From positions 1 through 35,611 of the forward strand of contig CAYPAX010000043.1 of the NCBI GenBank assembly GCA_964408735.1: DNA of 35,611 nt, read 5' to 3'. The DNA comes from UBA7887 sp964408735. Lineage in GTDB: Bacteria; Pseudomonadota; Alphaproteobacteria; UBA7887. The position numbers and the translations under genes are program-made. Position 1 is the stretch's first letter, and every line of letters begins with the position of its first letter. Below, piece by piece: positions 25,963-33,215 of this stretch. The notes under the pieces are model-generated. The model had not been told where the DNA came from. It was given only the letters and a program-made list of their open reading frames with translations, and made no database searches.

Positions 25963-27147
25963 ATGCTCGCTTGGGACGAATTTCGGCTCGATCATCCTGC
26001 CCTGCGCAGTGATCGCTATGCCTATTACGAGCGTTGCCGGGCGGCGTCGCCTATTCAGGCGCGCCAGGTTCCGTTGGGCGATGGCAGGAGCCTGCAACAG
26101 CTCTTCCTGCTTAGCTATGGCGCGGCGCGGGATATGCTGACCCATGAGGCTGCCCGCCGCCGGCCATCCGGCGCGGGCGAGCCTGACGATGACGCTGCGG
26201 CCTTCGTTCTCAGCTGGCTGGTGTTTCGCGACCCGCCCAGGCACGAAAAGCTGCGCGCCTTGATGCAGCCCGCCTTCTCGCCACAAAGACTGCAAGCGCT
26301 GGAAGAGCGGATTTGCCATCGGATCGAACATATTCTCTCGGATCTCAGCGGTCCGGTCGATGTGGTGGCCGAGATTGCCGTTCCCTTGCCGCTGCTTGTT
26401 CTTTGCGATCTCATCGGGTTGCCCGAGGGCGACTGGCAACAGCTGCGCGGCTGGTCCGAACGTTTGTCGCCGCTGGTACTGGGCCAGCCGGCGCCCCCGG
26501 ATGCCCTGGGCGAGGACATGCTGCTCTTCTTCAGCGATGCTCTGACGCGAAACCGTGGTGCCGAGACGCTGATGGGCAGCTTGGCCACGGCTGCGGCCGA
26601 GGGCGCGTTGAGCCACAAGGAAACGATCGCCAACATGGTCTTTCTGGTCTGGGCCGGACACGAGACGACGGCGCGGTTGATCGGCAGCCTGATCCGGCTT
26701 CTGATCTCGCAACCGGCGGCGCTGGCGCGACTGCGCCAGGATCCAGCTCGGGTACCGGCAGCGGTGGACGAGGCGTTGCGACTGGAATCGCCGGTGCAGA
26801 TGGCGACCCGCTGGGCCACTGCCGATATCCCTGTCGAGGGGTGTGTGGTCCCCGCCGGGAGCATGGTGACGGCGGTGCTGGGCGCTGCCAATCGCGATCC
26901 CGATCGGTTCGCCGATCCGGCGGTCTATGATCTCGACCGCAAGAGCCAGCACCTCGCCAGCTTCGGGTTTGGCCCACATTATTGCCTGGGTGATCGTTTG
27001 GCCCGTCTGGAGTGCCGCCTGTTGCTGGAGAGGCTGCTGAGGCGATTCCCAAGCTGGCACGCCGCCGACCGCGAACCGGACTGGGACGACTCCGTCGCCT
27101 TGCGCGGCTTGAAGAATCTCACCGTCGACTTTTCGCGAGTTGTCTGA
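25963..27147 (+). CDS. Cytochrome P450
   Basis: A 394-residue soluble bacterial P450. It has the I-helix oxygen motif WAGHETT (about 230-236), the K-helix Glu-x-x-Arg in DEALRLES, and the haem loop FGFGPHYCLG with the ligand Cys341. VFRDPPRHEKLRALMQPAFSP is the usual C-helix segment. No membrane anchor is present. It should hydroxylate, epoxidise or crosslink a substrate using ferredoxin-supplied electrons; no ferredoxin gene is nearby. ATG 25963 is chosen because GGGGGAAC stands about 5 nt upstream; GTG 25921 lacks a site. It heads a short operon with the possible hot-dog paralogue (16 bp on) and the AMP ligase. Its substrate might be the peptide or an acyl/aryl unit. Confidence 0.93.
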   Translation: MLAWDEFRLDHPALRSDRYAYYERCRAASPIQARQVPLGDGRSLQQLFLLSYGAARDMLTHEAARRRPSGAGEPDDDAAAFVLSWLVFRDPPRHEKLRALMQPAFSPQRLQALEERICHRIEHILSDLSGPVDVVAEIAVPLPLLVLCDLIGLPEGDWQQLRGWSERLSPLVLGQPAPPDALGEDMLLFFSDALTRNRGAETLMGSLATAAAEGALSHKETIANMVFLVWAGHETTARLIGSLIRLLISQPAALARLRQDPARVPAAVDEALRLESPVQMATRWATADIPVEGCVVPAGSMVTAVLGAANRDPDRFADPAVYDLDRKSQHLASFGFGPHYCLGDRLARLECRLLLERLLRRFPSWHAADREPDWDDSVALRGLKNLTVDFSRVV

Positions 27148-27163
27148 GGGGGAAGCGGCCCGC

Positions 27164-28159
27164 ATGTCGAAGCCCCAAGCGCAGGATGACGCATCGGTGA
27201 CCGCTGGCGAGCACATTCTTCGCCATCGTGTGCCGCCGGCCGTGGAGCAGGCGGCTGCGGTGGCGCGGCGCTATCGCGACGGGACGGCCTCGCTGATCGA
27301 CGTCATGGAGCAGGAAGCGAAGCTGCGCTGTCTTGTCGAGGACGTAATGGCTGCCCATGCGCAAACCGCTAGCTACGGCAGCCTCCGTACCGACGAGTTC
27401 GAGGTCGTGGAAATGGAGCCGGGCCGACGCTGCATGGCGACGGCGCCGATGGCTTTTTGCCCCGAGGCGGTGCTCATGGTGCATGCGCCGATCATGATGG
27501 GGCGTGTCGCGGCAATCGCCGAGCGGCTGGCCGTGGGGCAGAAAATCATTGGTCTGCAAAATGTCTTCATCCGCAAGCCGGTGTGGCACGATACGGTCAT
27601 CGTGGTGGCGAGCGGCGCAGGGGATATTGCATGCGGTACGGCGGGCGACCTGGCGGTCCGCGGCCAGGTGTTGTGCTCGAATGGTGATGTCCTGCGCTTT
27701 GCGGTCTACGAGGACGTCGATAAGCCGGTGGCGCTGTGGATCGACAATGGCGAGATAGCTCGCCTTTTCCGCCCCCACAAATCCGCCCATGATGGAGCGG
27801 AGTTCAGTTTTGCCGTCGAGGCCGTTCAAGCGGGCGGATCACCCATTCCGCATTCGCACGCCATTCAGCTCCTGTTGGAGGCGATGATGCGCGGCATCGT
27901 CTTTTCGCGCCGCACGGACAGCCGGGCCTTGCTGCTGACCAAGATCGAATCCCTGCGCTGGCCGAAAAATCTTGGTGATGTCCTTGCCAGGGGCCTGGAG
28001 CTGGGCTTGTGGCTGCGGCGGCCGGCGCGCGGTGGTGCGAGCAAAGGCGATTGGCACCGCTTGGCCATGTGTTGCGCGGAGTTGTCGGAGATGCCCTGCA
28101 TCGAAGCCGATTTCAAGGGGGTCGAGGGCCATGTCAGGTTCTCCGACCTCTTTATTTGA
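27164..28159 (+). CDS. Uncharacterised protein, possible double hot-dog fold (paralogue B)
   Basis: A 331-residue paralogue of the gene at 15151-16170. It shares the start pattern RYRDGTASLIDVMEQEAKLR, then AFCPE, VHAPIMMG, RVAAIAE (residues 97-120) and VFIRKPV, and in the second half HAIQLLLEAMMRGIV and LLTKIESLRWPKN (about 230-270). Both ends have the same helix-strand layout, and the C-termini also match (GVEGHVRFSDLFI against GIEGRALFAEG). His107 lies where FabZ-type hot-dogs keep a catalytic His, but the Glu position is not clearly matched. ATG 27164 follows GGGGGAAG. It lies between the P450 and AMP ligase genes with tiny gaps, so a joint function with the ligase is likely. Confidence 0.75.
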   Translation: MSKPQAQDDASVTAGEHILRHRVPPAVEQAAAVARRYRDGTASLIDVMEQEAKLRCLVEDVMAAHAQTASYGSLRTDEFEVVEMEPGRRCMATAPMAFCPEAVLMVHAPIMMGRVAAIAERLAVGQKIIGLQNVFIRKPVWHDTVIVVASGAGDIACGTAGDLAVRGQVLCSNGDVLRFAVYEDVDKPVALWIDNGEIARLFRPHKSAHDGAEFSFAVEAVQAGGSPIPHSHAIQLLLEAMMRGIVFSRRTDSRALLLTKIESLRWPKNLGDVLARGLELGLWLRRPARGGASKGDWHRLAMCCAELSEMPCIEADFKGVEGHVRFSDLFI

Positions 28160-28162
28160 GGC

Positions 28163-29440
28163 ATGCCGGACTCAGAGGCACTGACCCAGCAGGAGCAGCT
28201 TGACGAGTCGCAGTGGTGGTCTGCCGACAGGCTGCACCAGCATCAACTCGGGCAGGCCGAAGCGTTGCTCCGCCACGCTGCGGCGACGGCGCCATTCTGG
28301 ACGCAGAGGCTCGGGTCGCTGCCGGCAAGTGCGCTGACCATGGAACAGTACCGCGCACTGCCTGTCTTGAGCCGGGCTGAGATCGGCGATGCAGGGCAGG
28401 ACTTCTTCTCAGGCGATGTTCCAGAGGGCCATGGGCCAGTATTCGCGATCGCGAGCTCCGGATCGACGGGCACGCCGGTGCATGTGCGTGGCACAAGCAT
28501 CACCCAGACCATGCAACAGGCGCTTTCGTTGCGGGGATATCGTTGGCACGACTACGACTTTGCCGCCAAGGCCGCGATCATCCGCGGCAATCTCGGAAGC
28601 GGGCCGCCACCGGCGAACACGCGGTGGACCCAGGTGCCAGGCGGTGGGCCGTCCGTTCTGATAGACACCGCCCTGCCGTTCGACAAACTGCTCATTCGCC
28701 TCATCGAGGAGGATCCGGCCTATCTCACGGCACATCCCTATACTTTGTTGGGGTTGCTGGAGGAATCCGAGCAAACGGGGAAGCGGCCTTGCGGCCTGCG
28801 CAAGATCCGTACGCTGGGCGAGGCGCTCGAGCCACGTATTCGCGCACTGGCACGCCGCGTCTGGCAAGTGCCGGTCATCGACCTCTATGCTGCCATGGAG
28901 GTCGGCATCATCGCACAGCAATGCCCTGACGGCACGGGCCTGCACGTCATGTCCGAAGGCATTTTGCTGGAGGTTCTGCGCGATGATGGAGTGGCTTGCA
29001 GGCCGGGAGAGATAGGCCGTATCGTGGTGACCGCCCTGCACAATTATGCCTCACCTTTGATCCGCTATGCCCTGGGGGATTATGCCGAGGTCGGGCAGCT
29101 TTGCGGCTGTGGCCGCGGCCTGCCGGTCATCGAGCGGGTTCTCGGGCGGCAGCGCAACTTGTTGGTTCTGCCGTCAGGTGGTCGCCGCTTCGTGTCGGAG
29201 CATCTTGCCGATTTCAGGGCCGCGCCGTATCGGCAGTTCCGCATCACCCAGACGGCACTGGCCGAGATAGCGGTCACGCTGGTGGTGCCGCGAGCCTGGT
29301 CGGCGGACGACGAAGCGGCGCTCGCCGCGCATTTGGACAGGCATTACGGCGACAGTTTCGCCTACACTTTCCGCTATGCATACAACATCCCAAGGGCGGC
29401 CAGCGGTAAATTCGAAGAGTTCGTTTCGAAAGTCAGTTGA
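28163..29440 (+). CDS. PaaK-like adenylate-forming ligase (phenylacetate-CoA ligase / F390 synthetase family)
   Basis: A 425-residue AMP-forming enzyme. It shows the P-loop SSGSTGTPV near residue 98-106, YLTAHPYTLLGLLE, the acyl-binding segment LYAAMEVGIIAQQC, and the PaaK-type zinc-like motif CGCGRGLPVIERVLGRQRN. The C-terminal domain ends with the conserved Gly-Lys region (PRAASGKFEEF). It would activate a carboxylic acid as acyl-AMP, passing it to CoA, a carrier or an amine. No carrier protein gene is visible. It starts 3 bp after the paralogue B gene and its last 8 bp overlap the convergent FGE-fold gene. In this cluster it may prepare a group that is attached to the peptide; that is inference. 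Confidence 0.88.
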   Translation: MPDSEALTQQEQLDESQWWSADRLHQHQLGQAEALLRHAAATAPFWTQRLGSLPASALTMEQYRALPVLSRAEIGDAGQDFFSGDVPEGHGPVFAIASSGSTGTPVHVRGTSITQTMQQALSLRGYRWHDYDFAAKAAIIRGNLGSGPPPANTRWTQVPGGGPSVLIDTALPFDKLLIRLIEEDPAYLTAHPYTLLGLLEESEQTGKRPCGLRKIRTLGEALEPRIRALARRVWQVPVIDLYAAMEVGIIAQQCPDGTGLHVMSEGILLEVLRDDGVACRPGEIGRIVVTALHNYASPLIRYALGDYAEVGQLCGCGRGLPVIERVLGRQRNLLVLPSGGRRFVSEHLADFRAAPYRQFRITQTALAEIAVTLVVPRAWSADDEAALAAHLDRHYGDSFAYTFRYAYNIPRAASGKFEEFVSKVS

Positions 29441-30236
29441 GCTCCCGCGCCAAGCGGAAGCCGATATCGTCGTCGCGGCCTTTGGTGGTGCTCCAATCTC
29501 GGCTGGCAGAGCGAATATCGGCGGCCTTGTCGTTCCAGGCGCCACCGCGGATGGCGCGCAGGCGGCAGTCCGGCCGATCGACCCAAGCCGTGCCGTCGCC
29601 GGGCGCACCGGCATAGTTGACATGCCAACAATCTTCGACCCATTCCCAGACATTGCCGTGCACATCGTATAGCCCGAAGGGGTTGGCGTCGAAGCTGCCG
29701 GCCGGCGCCGTCTCGGCGTTGTCCCAGCTGCTGCCGCAGTCCCGACAGTTCGCCTTGCCGTCGCCGACGCCGCTACCCCACCAATAGGGTGTAGAGCTGC
29801 CGGCCCGTGCCACGTAGGCCCATTCGGTCTCGGCCAGCAGGCGATAGCGATGTCCTGTCAGATGGCTCAGCCAGGCCGCATATTCCTGGGCATCGACCCA
29901 GGAGACGTCTACGACCGGGCGATCCTCGCGGCCCCAGCCGCCGTCGTCCGGCGAATGGCCGCAAACTTCGGCCAGGACGCAGGCATCCCATTCCGCAAAC
30001 GTCACCTCACGCAGGCCGGCAGCAAATGCCCGCTCGATGGTGACCTGGTGCCGCGGGCCTTCCCGCTCGCGGCGTCCGTCTTCATCGTCCGGGGATCCCA
30101 TCTCGAAACTGCCGGCGGGTACCACCACCATCTCGGGGCAGCCTTCGCAGTCGCGGAAGCGCTCGCCGACTTCCAGATCGGACGGCACCTGTATGGGCAG
30201 AGGGTCGCCGGCGTCGTGATCGGTTGCGGTAGACAC
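29433..30236 (-). CDS. FGE-fold (SUMF1/EgtB/PvdO) protein without the catalytic Cys pair
   Basis: A 267-residue protein with the formylglycine-generating-enzyme fold: FRDCEGCPEMVVVPAGSFEMGSP, REVTFAEWDAC, DVSWVDAQEYAAWLSHLTGHRYRLLAETEWAYVARAG, YDVHGNVWEWVEDCW and the RAIRGGAWND ... DIGFRLARE ending. True FGEs carry two cysteines after GGS; here the segment is GGAWNDKAADIRSASRDW with none, so sulfatase activation is unlikely. The GTG at 30236 is the first possible start, though GTG 30188 is also possible. Its first 155 bp lie in another frame within the end of the PAS gene. No signal peptide is seen. Its role is unknown; a tie to the RiPP cluster is possible but not shown. Confidence 0.82.
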   Translation of the reverse strand: MSTATDHDAGDPLPIQVPSDLEVGERFRDCEGCPEMVVVPAGSFEMGSPDDEDGRREREGPRHQVTIERAFAAGLREVTFAEWDACVLAEVCGHSPDDGGWGREDRPVVDVSWVDAQEYAAWLSHLTGHRYRLLAETEWAYVARAGSSTPYWWGSGVGDGKANCRDCGSSWDNAETAPAGSFDANPFGLYDVHGNVWEWVEDCWHVNYAGAPGDGTAWVDRPDCRLRAIRGGAWNDKAADIRSASRDWSTTKGRDDDIGFRLARELN

Positions 30237-32283
30237 CGTCCAAGCCCACTTCGGCTATGCCCACTGCCGCATTCTCGATCAGGGATGTCAGCCGGCGGTC
30301 GTGGTCGCGAAGCTCCCGCTCGGTCTGCTTAAGTTTCGTAATATCGGTGAACACCGTCACGGTGCTGCCGCCACTCGTCTTGTGCTCGTTGATCAGAAGC
30401 CATCTGTCGGGAGCAAGTTGCTGTTCGAAAGGTCCGCTCGGGTCGCGGTGCCGCGCCAAGCGCGCGCGAATCCATTCTTCCTTGTCGTCAAGCGCCTCGG
30501 GCACCAGGTTCAGGTCCGCGACGCCTCGTACGATGTCCTCCACGTGCGTGCCGGGCACGAATAGATGGTCGGCACTTTCGTAATAATTCAAGAATTGCTG
30601 GTTGACCATGACCAGGCGATCATCTTCGTCAAAAAAGGCGAAGCCTTCCGAGAGGGATGCTATGGCATCCACCAGCAAGGCATGCGCTTCCTCGGCCCGG
30701 GCCTCGCTTTGGGTAAGGGCTTCCTCGGCCTCCTTGCGCTCGGTGATATCGTAAAAGACCGACTGGACAGCCGGCTCGCCGTCCCAATCGACGATGGTGG
30801 TTCGGATCTCCAGCCACACCACACCGCCGTCCTTGCTCAGAGCGCGGGCCTCGTAGAACAACGGCGCCGGCTCGCCACGAAGCCTGCCAGAGGCATAGCC
30901 CCTCAGACGCTCCCTGTCTTCCGGGTGAATGTGCTCGATCAAGGAGCCGGCGGCCCTGACTTCATCGAGGCTCTCATAGCCCAATATTCGGGCCGACTCC
31001 GGGTTGGCGAACAGGTACTCGAAATTGCGCTGCACGATGATACCCTGGACCGAGCCCTCGACGAGTGAGCGAAATCGCTGCTCGCTTTCGCGCAGTGCAA
31101 TGTCACGGCTGCGAAGCTCGGTAACATCGGAGCCGGTGCCGCGATAGCCGAGGAATTTGCCGTCGTCGTCGAATACAGGCTTGCCGTTCACCTTCACATA
31201 GCGCGGCTGGCCGGTACTATCGTTGATGATGTAAATGAAGTCCCGTAACGGTCGCAACGCCTCGAGATCGTTTATGTGGTCGGCCCATTTGGCATCGTCG
31301 CGGTCGTCGGGATGGCGCAGCTCGAAACGGGTGCGCCCTACCACACGCCGCCAACCGGGTCCGAGATAGCGGCTGTTCCGACTGGGATTTTGGGTGAAGC
31401 GATGATTCTCGTCGGTCTCCCAATACCAATCCGAGGCGACCTCACTGAAATCCTTGAAGCGCTGCTCGCTCTCGCGCAGCGCCTGTTCCGTAATCATCTG
31501 GTCGGTGATGTCAGTGGCGCTGCCACGAAATCCCTCGAACTTGCCGTCGGCGGCGTAGATCGGTTGCGCGCTTGTCCGGATCCAGTGGTCTTCCTGTCCC
31601 TCAAGTCGTCGCAGAAAGACGTAGTTGTGAATTGCTCGCCGCTCGCGGAACAATCGGACCAGTTCGAGTTGCGTCTCATGCAGGGGGGCGGAGCCGAACG
31701 CCTCTTCGTACTTCTTTCCGTAATACCACTCAGGCGCGACGTCGCGGCTGCTCGAGACCCCCGGCGAGACATATACATAACGCAGGTCGGCGTCGAACTC
31801 GAAAAACCAGTCGGCGGCGATATCGGCGAAGTCATTCAGCCGCGCCTGGTATCTCTGCAATTCGAGGTCGGCCTGCTTGTGTTGGGTAATATCAATAAAA
31901 AGGCCATCCCAGACGATGCAGCCGTCTGCCACTTTCCGGGCTGCGGCTGTCGCGGATATCCAGCGCGTCGTGCCGGCATCGTCGATGGTTCGAAACTCAA
32001 TCGCCCAAGGCGTGACATCCGTTGCCGATACGCTCAGCGTTGCCTCGAACGAGCGACGATCTTCAGGGTGTATGGCTTCCAGAAGCGTCGAGGCGTTATC
32101 GAGAAGGGCATCTGGTGCCAAGCCGAACAGCCGTTGAGCTGCGCCACTCATACAGGTGTATTCAACCCGCCCATCCGCGTGCTGCAGGCGCTGGAATATG
32201 ACACCAGGGCTGTTTGCACCGATGTCGACAGGGCGCAACGGTGACGTGGGCGTACATTCGGCCTGGCTATCCCAGGCGACCAT
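30082..32283 (-). CDS. Multi-PAS sensor protein, output domain missing (likely 3'-truncated)
   Basis: A 733-residue open frame with five PAS/PAC units in a row. Their PAC ends read FIDITQHK (about 130), SATDITDQ (260), GSDVTELR (385), FYDITERK (505) and FTDITKLK (645), each followed by a linking helix with ALRESEQRF-like sequence. A sixth PAS starts (ENAAVGIAEVGLDG) but breaks near residue 682, and the last 50 residues are low-complexity Arg/Gly-rich sequence, the FGE gene read in the wrong frame. No histidine kinase, GGDEF or other output follows. No membrane helix is seen, so it was presumably a cytoplasmic sensor. ATG 32283 has GAGGCAAGG upstream. I think recombination or a frameshift joined it to the FGE gene. 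Confidence 0.8.
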   Translation of the reverse strand: MVAWDSQAECTPTSPLRPVDIGANSPGVIFQRLQHADGRVEYTCMSGAAQRLFGLAPDALLDNASTLLEAIHPEDRRSFEATLSVSATDVTPWAIEFRTIDDAGTTRWISATAAARKVADGCIVWDGLFIDITQHKQADLELQRYQARLNDFADIAADWFFEFDADLRYVYVSPGVSSSRDVAPEWYYGKKYEEAFGSAPLHETQLELVRLFRERRAIHNYVFLRRLEGQEDHWIRTSAQPIYAADGKFEGFRGSATDITDQMITEQALRESEQRFKDFSEVASDWYWETDENHRFTQNPSRNSRYLGPGWRRVVGRTRFELRHPDDRDDAKWADHINDLEALRPLRDFIYIINDSTGQPRYVKVNGKPVFDDDGKFLGYRGTGSDVTELRSRDIALRESEQRFRSLVEGSVQGIIVQRNFEYLFANPESARILGYESLDEVRAAGSLIEHIHPEDRERLRGYASGRLRGEPAPLFYEARALSKDGGVVWLEIRTTIVDWDGEPAVQSVFYDITERKEAEEALTQSEARAEEAHALLVDAIASLSEGFAFFDEDDRLVMVNQQFLNYYESADHLFVPGTHVEDIVRGVADLNLVPEALDDKEEWIRARLARHRDPSGPFEQQLAPDRWLLINEHKTSGGSTVTVFTDITKLKQTERELRDHDRRLTSLIENAAVGIAEVGLDGVYRNRSRRRRPSAHTGAVRSGSRRALPRLRRLPRDGGGTRRQFRDGIPGR

Positions 32284-32400
32284 GACCTTGCCTCGTCTTC
32301 AAGACGCTGATCTCCCGCTCAGGGGACTGTAGCGCGGCCTGTCTCCGCGGCGCCCGGCGTGGTAGCGTATCGGTCCACGTCCCGCATCCGGGAGGGCGCC

Positions 32401-32859
32401 TTGCACGGAAATGAACTTGCCTCGGGTCTGGTCGGCCTGGTCGTCATGGGCTTCTTCTACTTCCTGCCCTCGATCGTCGCCCGCGCCCGGCGTTTGCCCG
32501 ACCGCATGGGCCTCTATCTGCTCAATACGGTGTTCGGCTGGTCCGGTATCGGCTGGATGCTGGCCATGGCCTGGGCGCTGTTCGGCAAGGGGCCCGGGCG
32601 CATGCTCGACAGGCTGGCGCGCTCCTCCCAGGGCAGCCGTATTCCCGGCCCCAAGCCCGGCGCGCCGCCGCAAGACGGGCTCGGCACAGAGCTCAAGCCG
32701 CGCGTGGCGGAGCACCGCCACGCCAGTCAGCTGAAGGAGCCCAGGCACGCCCAGCCCAAGGCGGCTTCGGTCAACCAGAGCAGCCAGGCCATCAGCTATT
32801 CGCGCAAAGGCAGCCGCAAGCCGGGCGAGTCCGCCGTCGTCCGCCGCCGTCGTTGGTGA
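32401..32859 (+). CDS. Small membrane protein similar to superinfection-immunity (Imm) family
   Basis: A 152-residue protein, if started at TTG 32401. Two membrane segments stand near its start (LASGLVGLVVMGFFYFLPSI; LLNTVFGWSGIGWMLAMAWAL), separated by a short basic loop. The pattern FLPSIVA...LLN..FGW..IGW...WAL is that of the phage T4 Imm-like superinfection-immunity family, which many bacteria also carry. The C-terminal 90 residues are basic, Pro/Ser-rich and probably disordered. GGAGG ends 5 nt before the TTG; a GTG at 32359 is an alternative. Its role here is unknown. Confidence 0.7.
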   Translation: MHGNELASGLVGLVVMGFFYFLPSIVARARRLPDRMGLYLLNTVFGWSGIGWMLAMAWALFGKGPGRMLDRLARSSQGSRIPGPKPGAPPQDGLGTELKPRVAEHRHASQLKEPRHAQPKAASVNQSSQAISYSRKGSRKPGESAVVRRRRW

Positions 32860-32863
32860 AGGC

Positions 32864-33202
32864 TCAGTCGAATAGATCCTCGCCGAACTCCACCGGCTTC
32901 TCAGGCACCTTACGGCCCGGGAAGCAGAGGTAAATGAAGACCACCGAGAGCATCGCCGCGAGGATGATGAAGGGCAGCTCGTCGCCCGACGACGAGAGGA
33001 TGCAAAGCATCCCTTCGAGATCCTTGCAGCTCTCGGAGCGCAGCGCCATGGCCTCGAAATAGCCGCCCGCAAAGCCTCCGGCAAAAGGCGAAAAGGCAAT
33101 GCGCGCCGGCGCGTGCTTATGCTGGAAGATGCGAAAGGCGAGCCAGGAGATCGGCGGCAGCGCAAACGCCCCGATCAACGCCCACGCCCCCGCATGCCAC
33201 AC
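32864..33202 (-). CDS. Conserved-looking small membrane protein, probably 5'-truncated
   Basis: About 112 residues from a GTG, with two hydrophobic segments (WALIGAFALPPISWLAFRIF and FIILAAMLSVVFIYLCF) and an acidic C-terminus. I do not recognise the family. Upstream of the GTG the frame stays open (TEALIYGAAVWHAG), which reads like real protein until about 33230, where it meets antisense of the cyclase gene; no ATG exists in that stretch. So the true start has probably been lost at the junction there. Its stop is 4 bp from the convergent immunity-like gene. Confidence 0.5.
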   Translation of the reverse strand: MWHAGAWALIGAFALPPISWLAFRIFQHKHAPARIAFSPFAGGFAGGYFEAMALRSESCKDLEGMLCILSSSGDELPFIILAAMLSVVFIYLCFPGRKVPEKPVEFGEDLFD

Positions 33203-33215
33203 CGCGGCGCCATAG

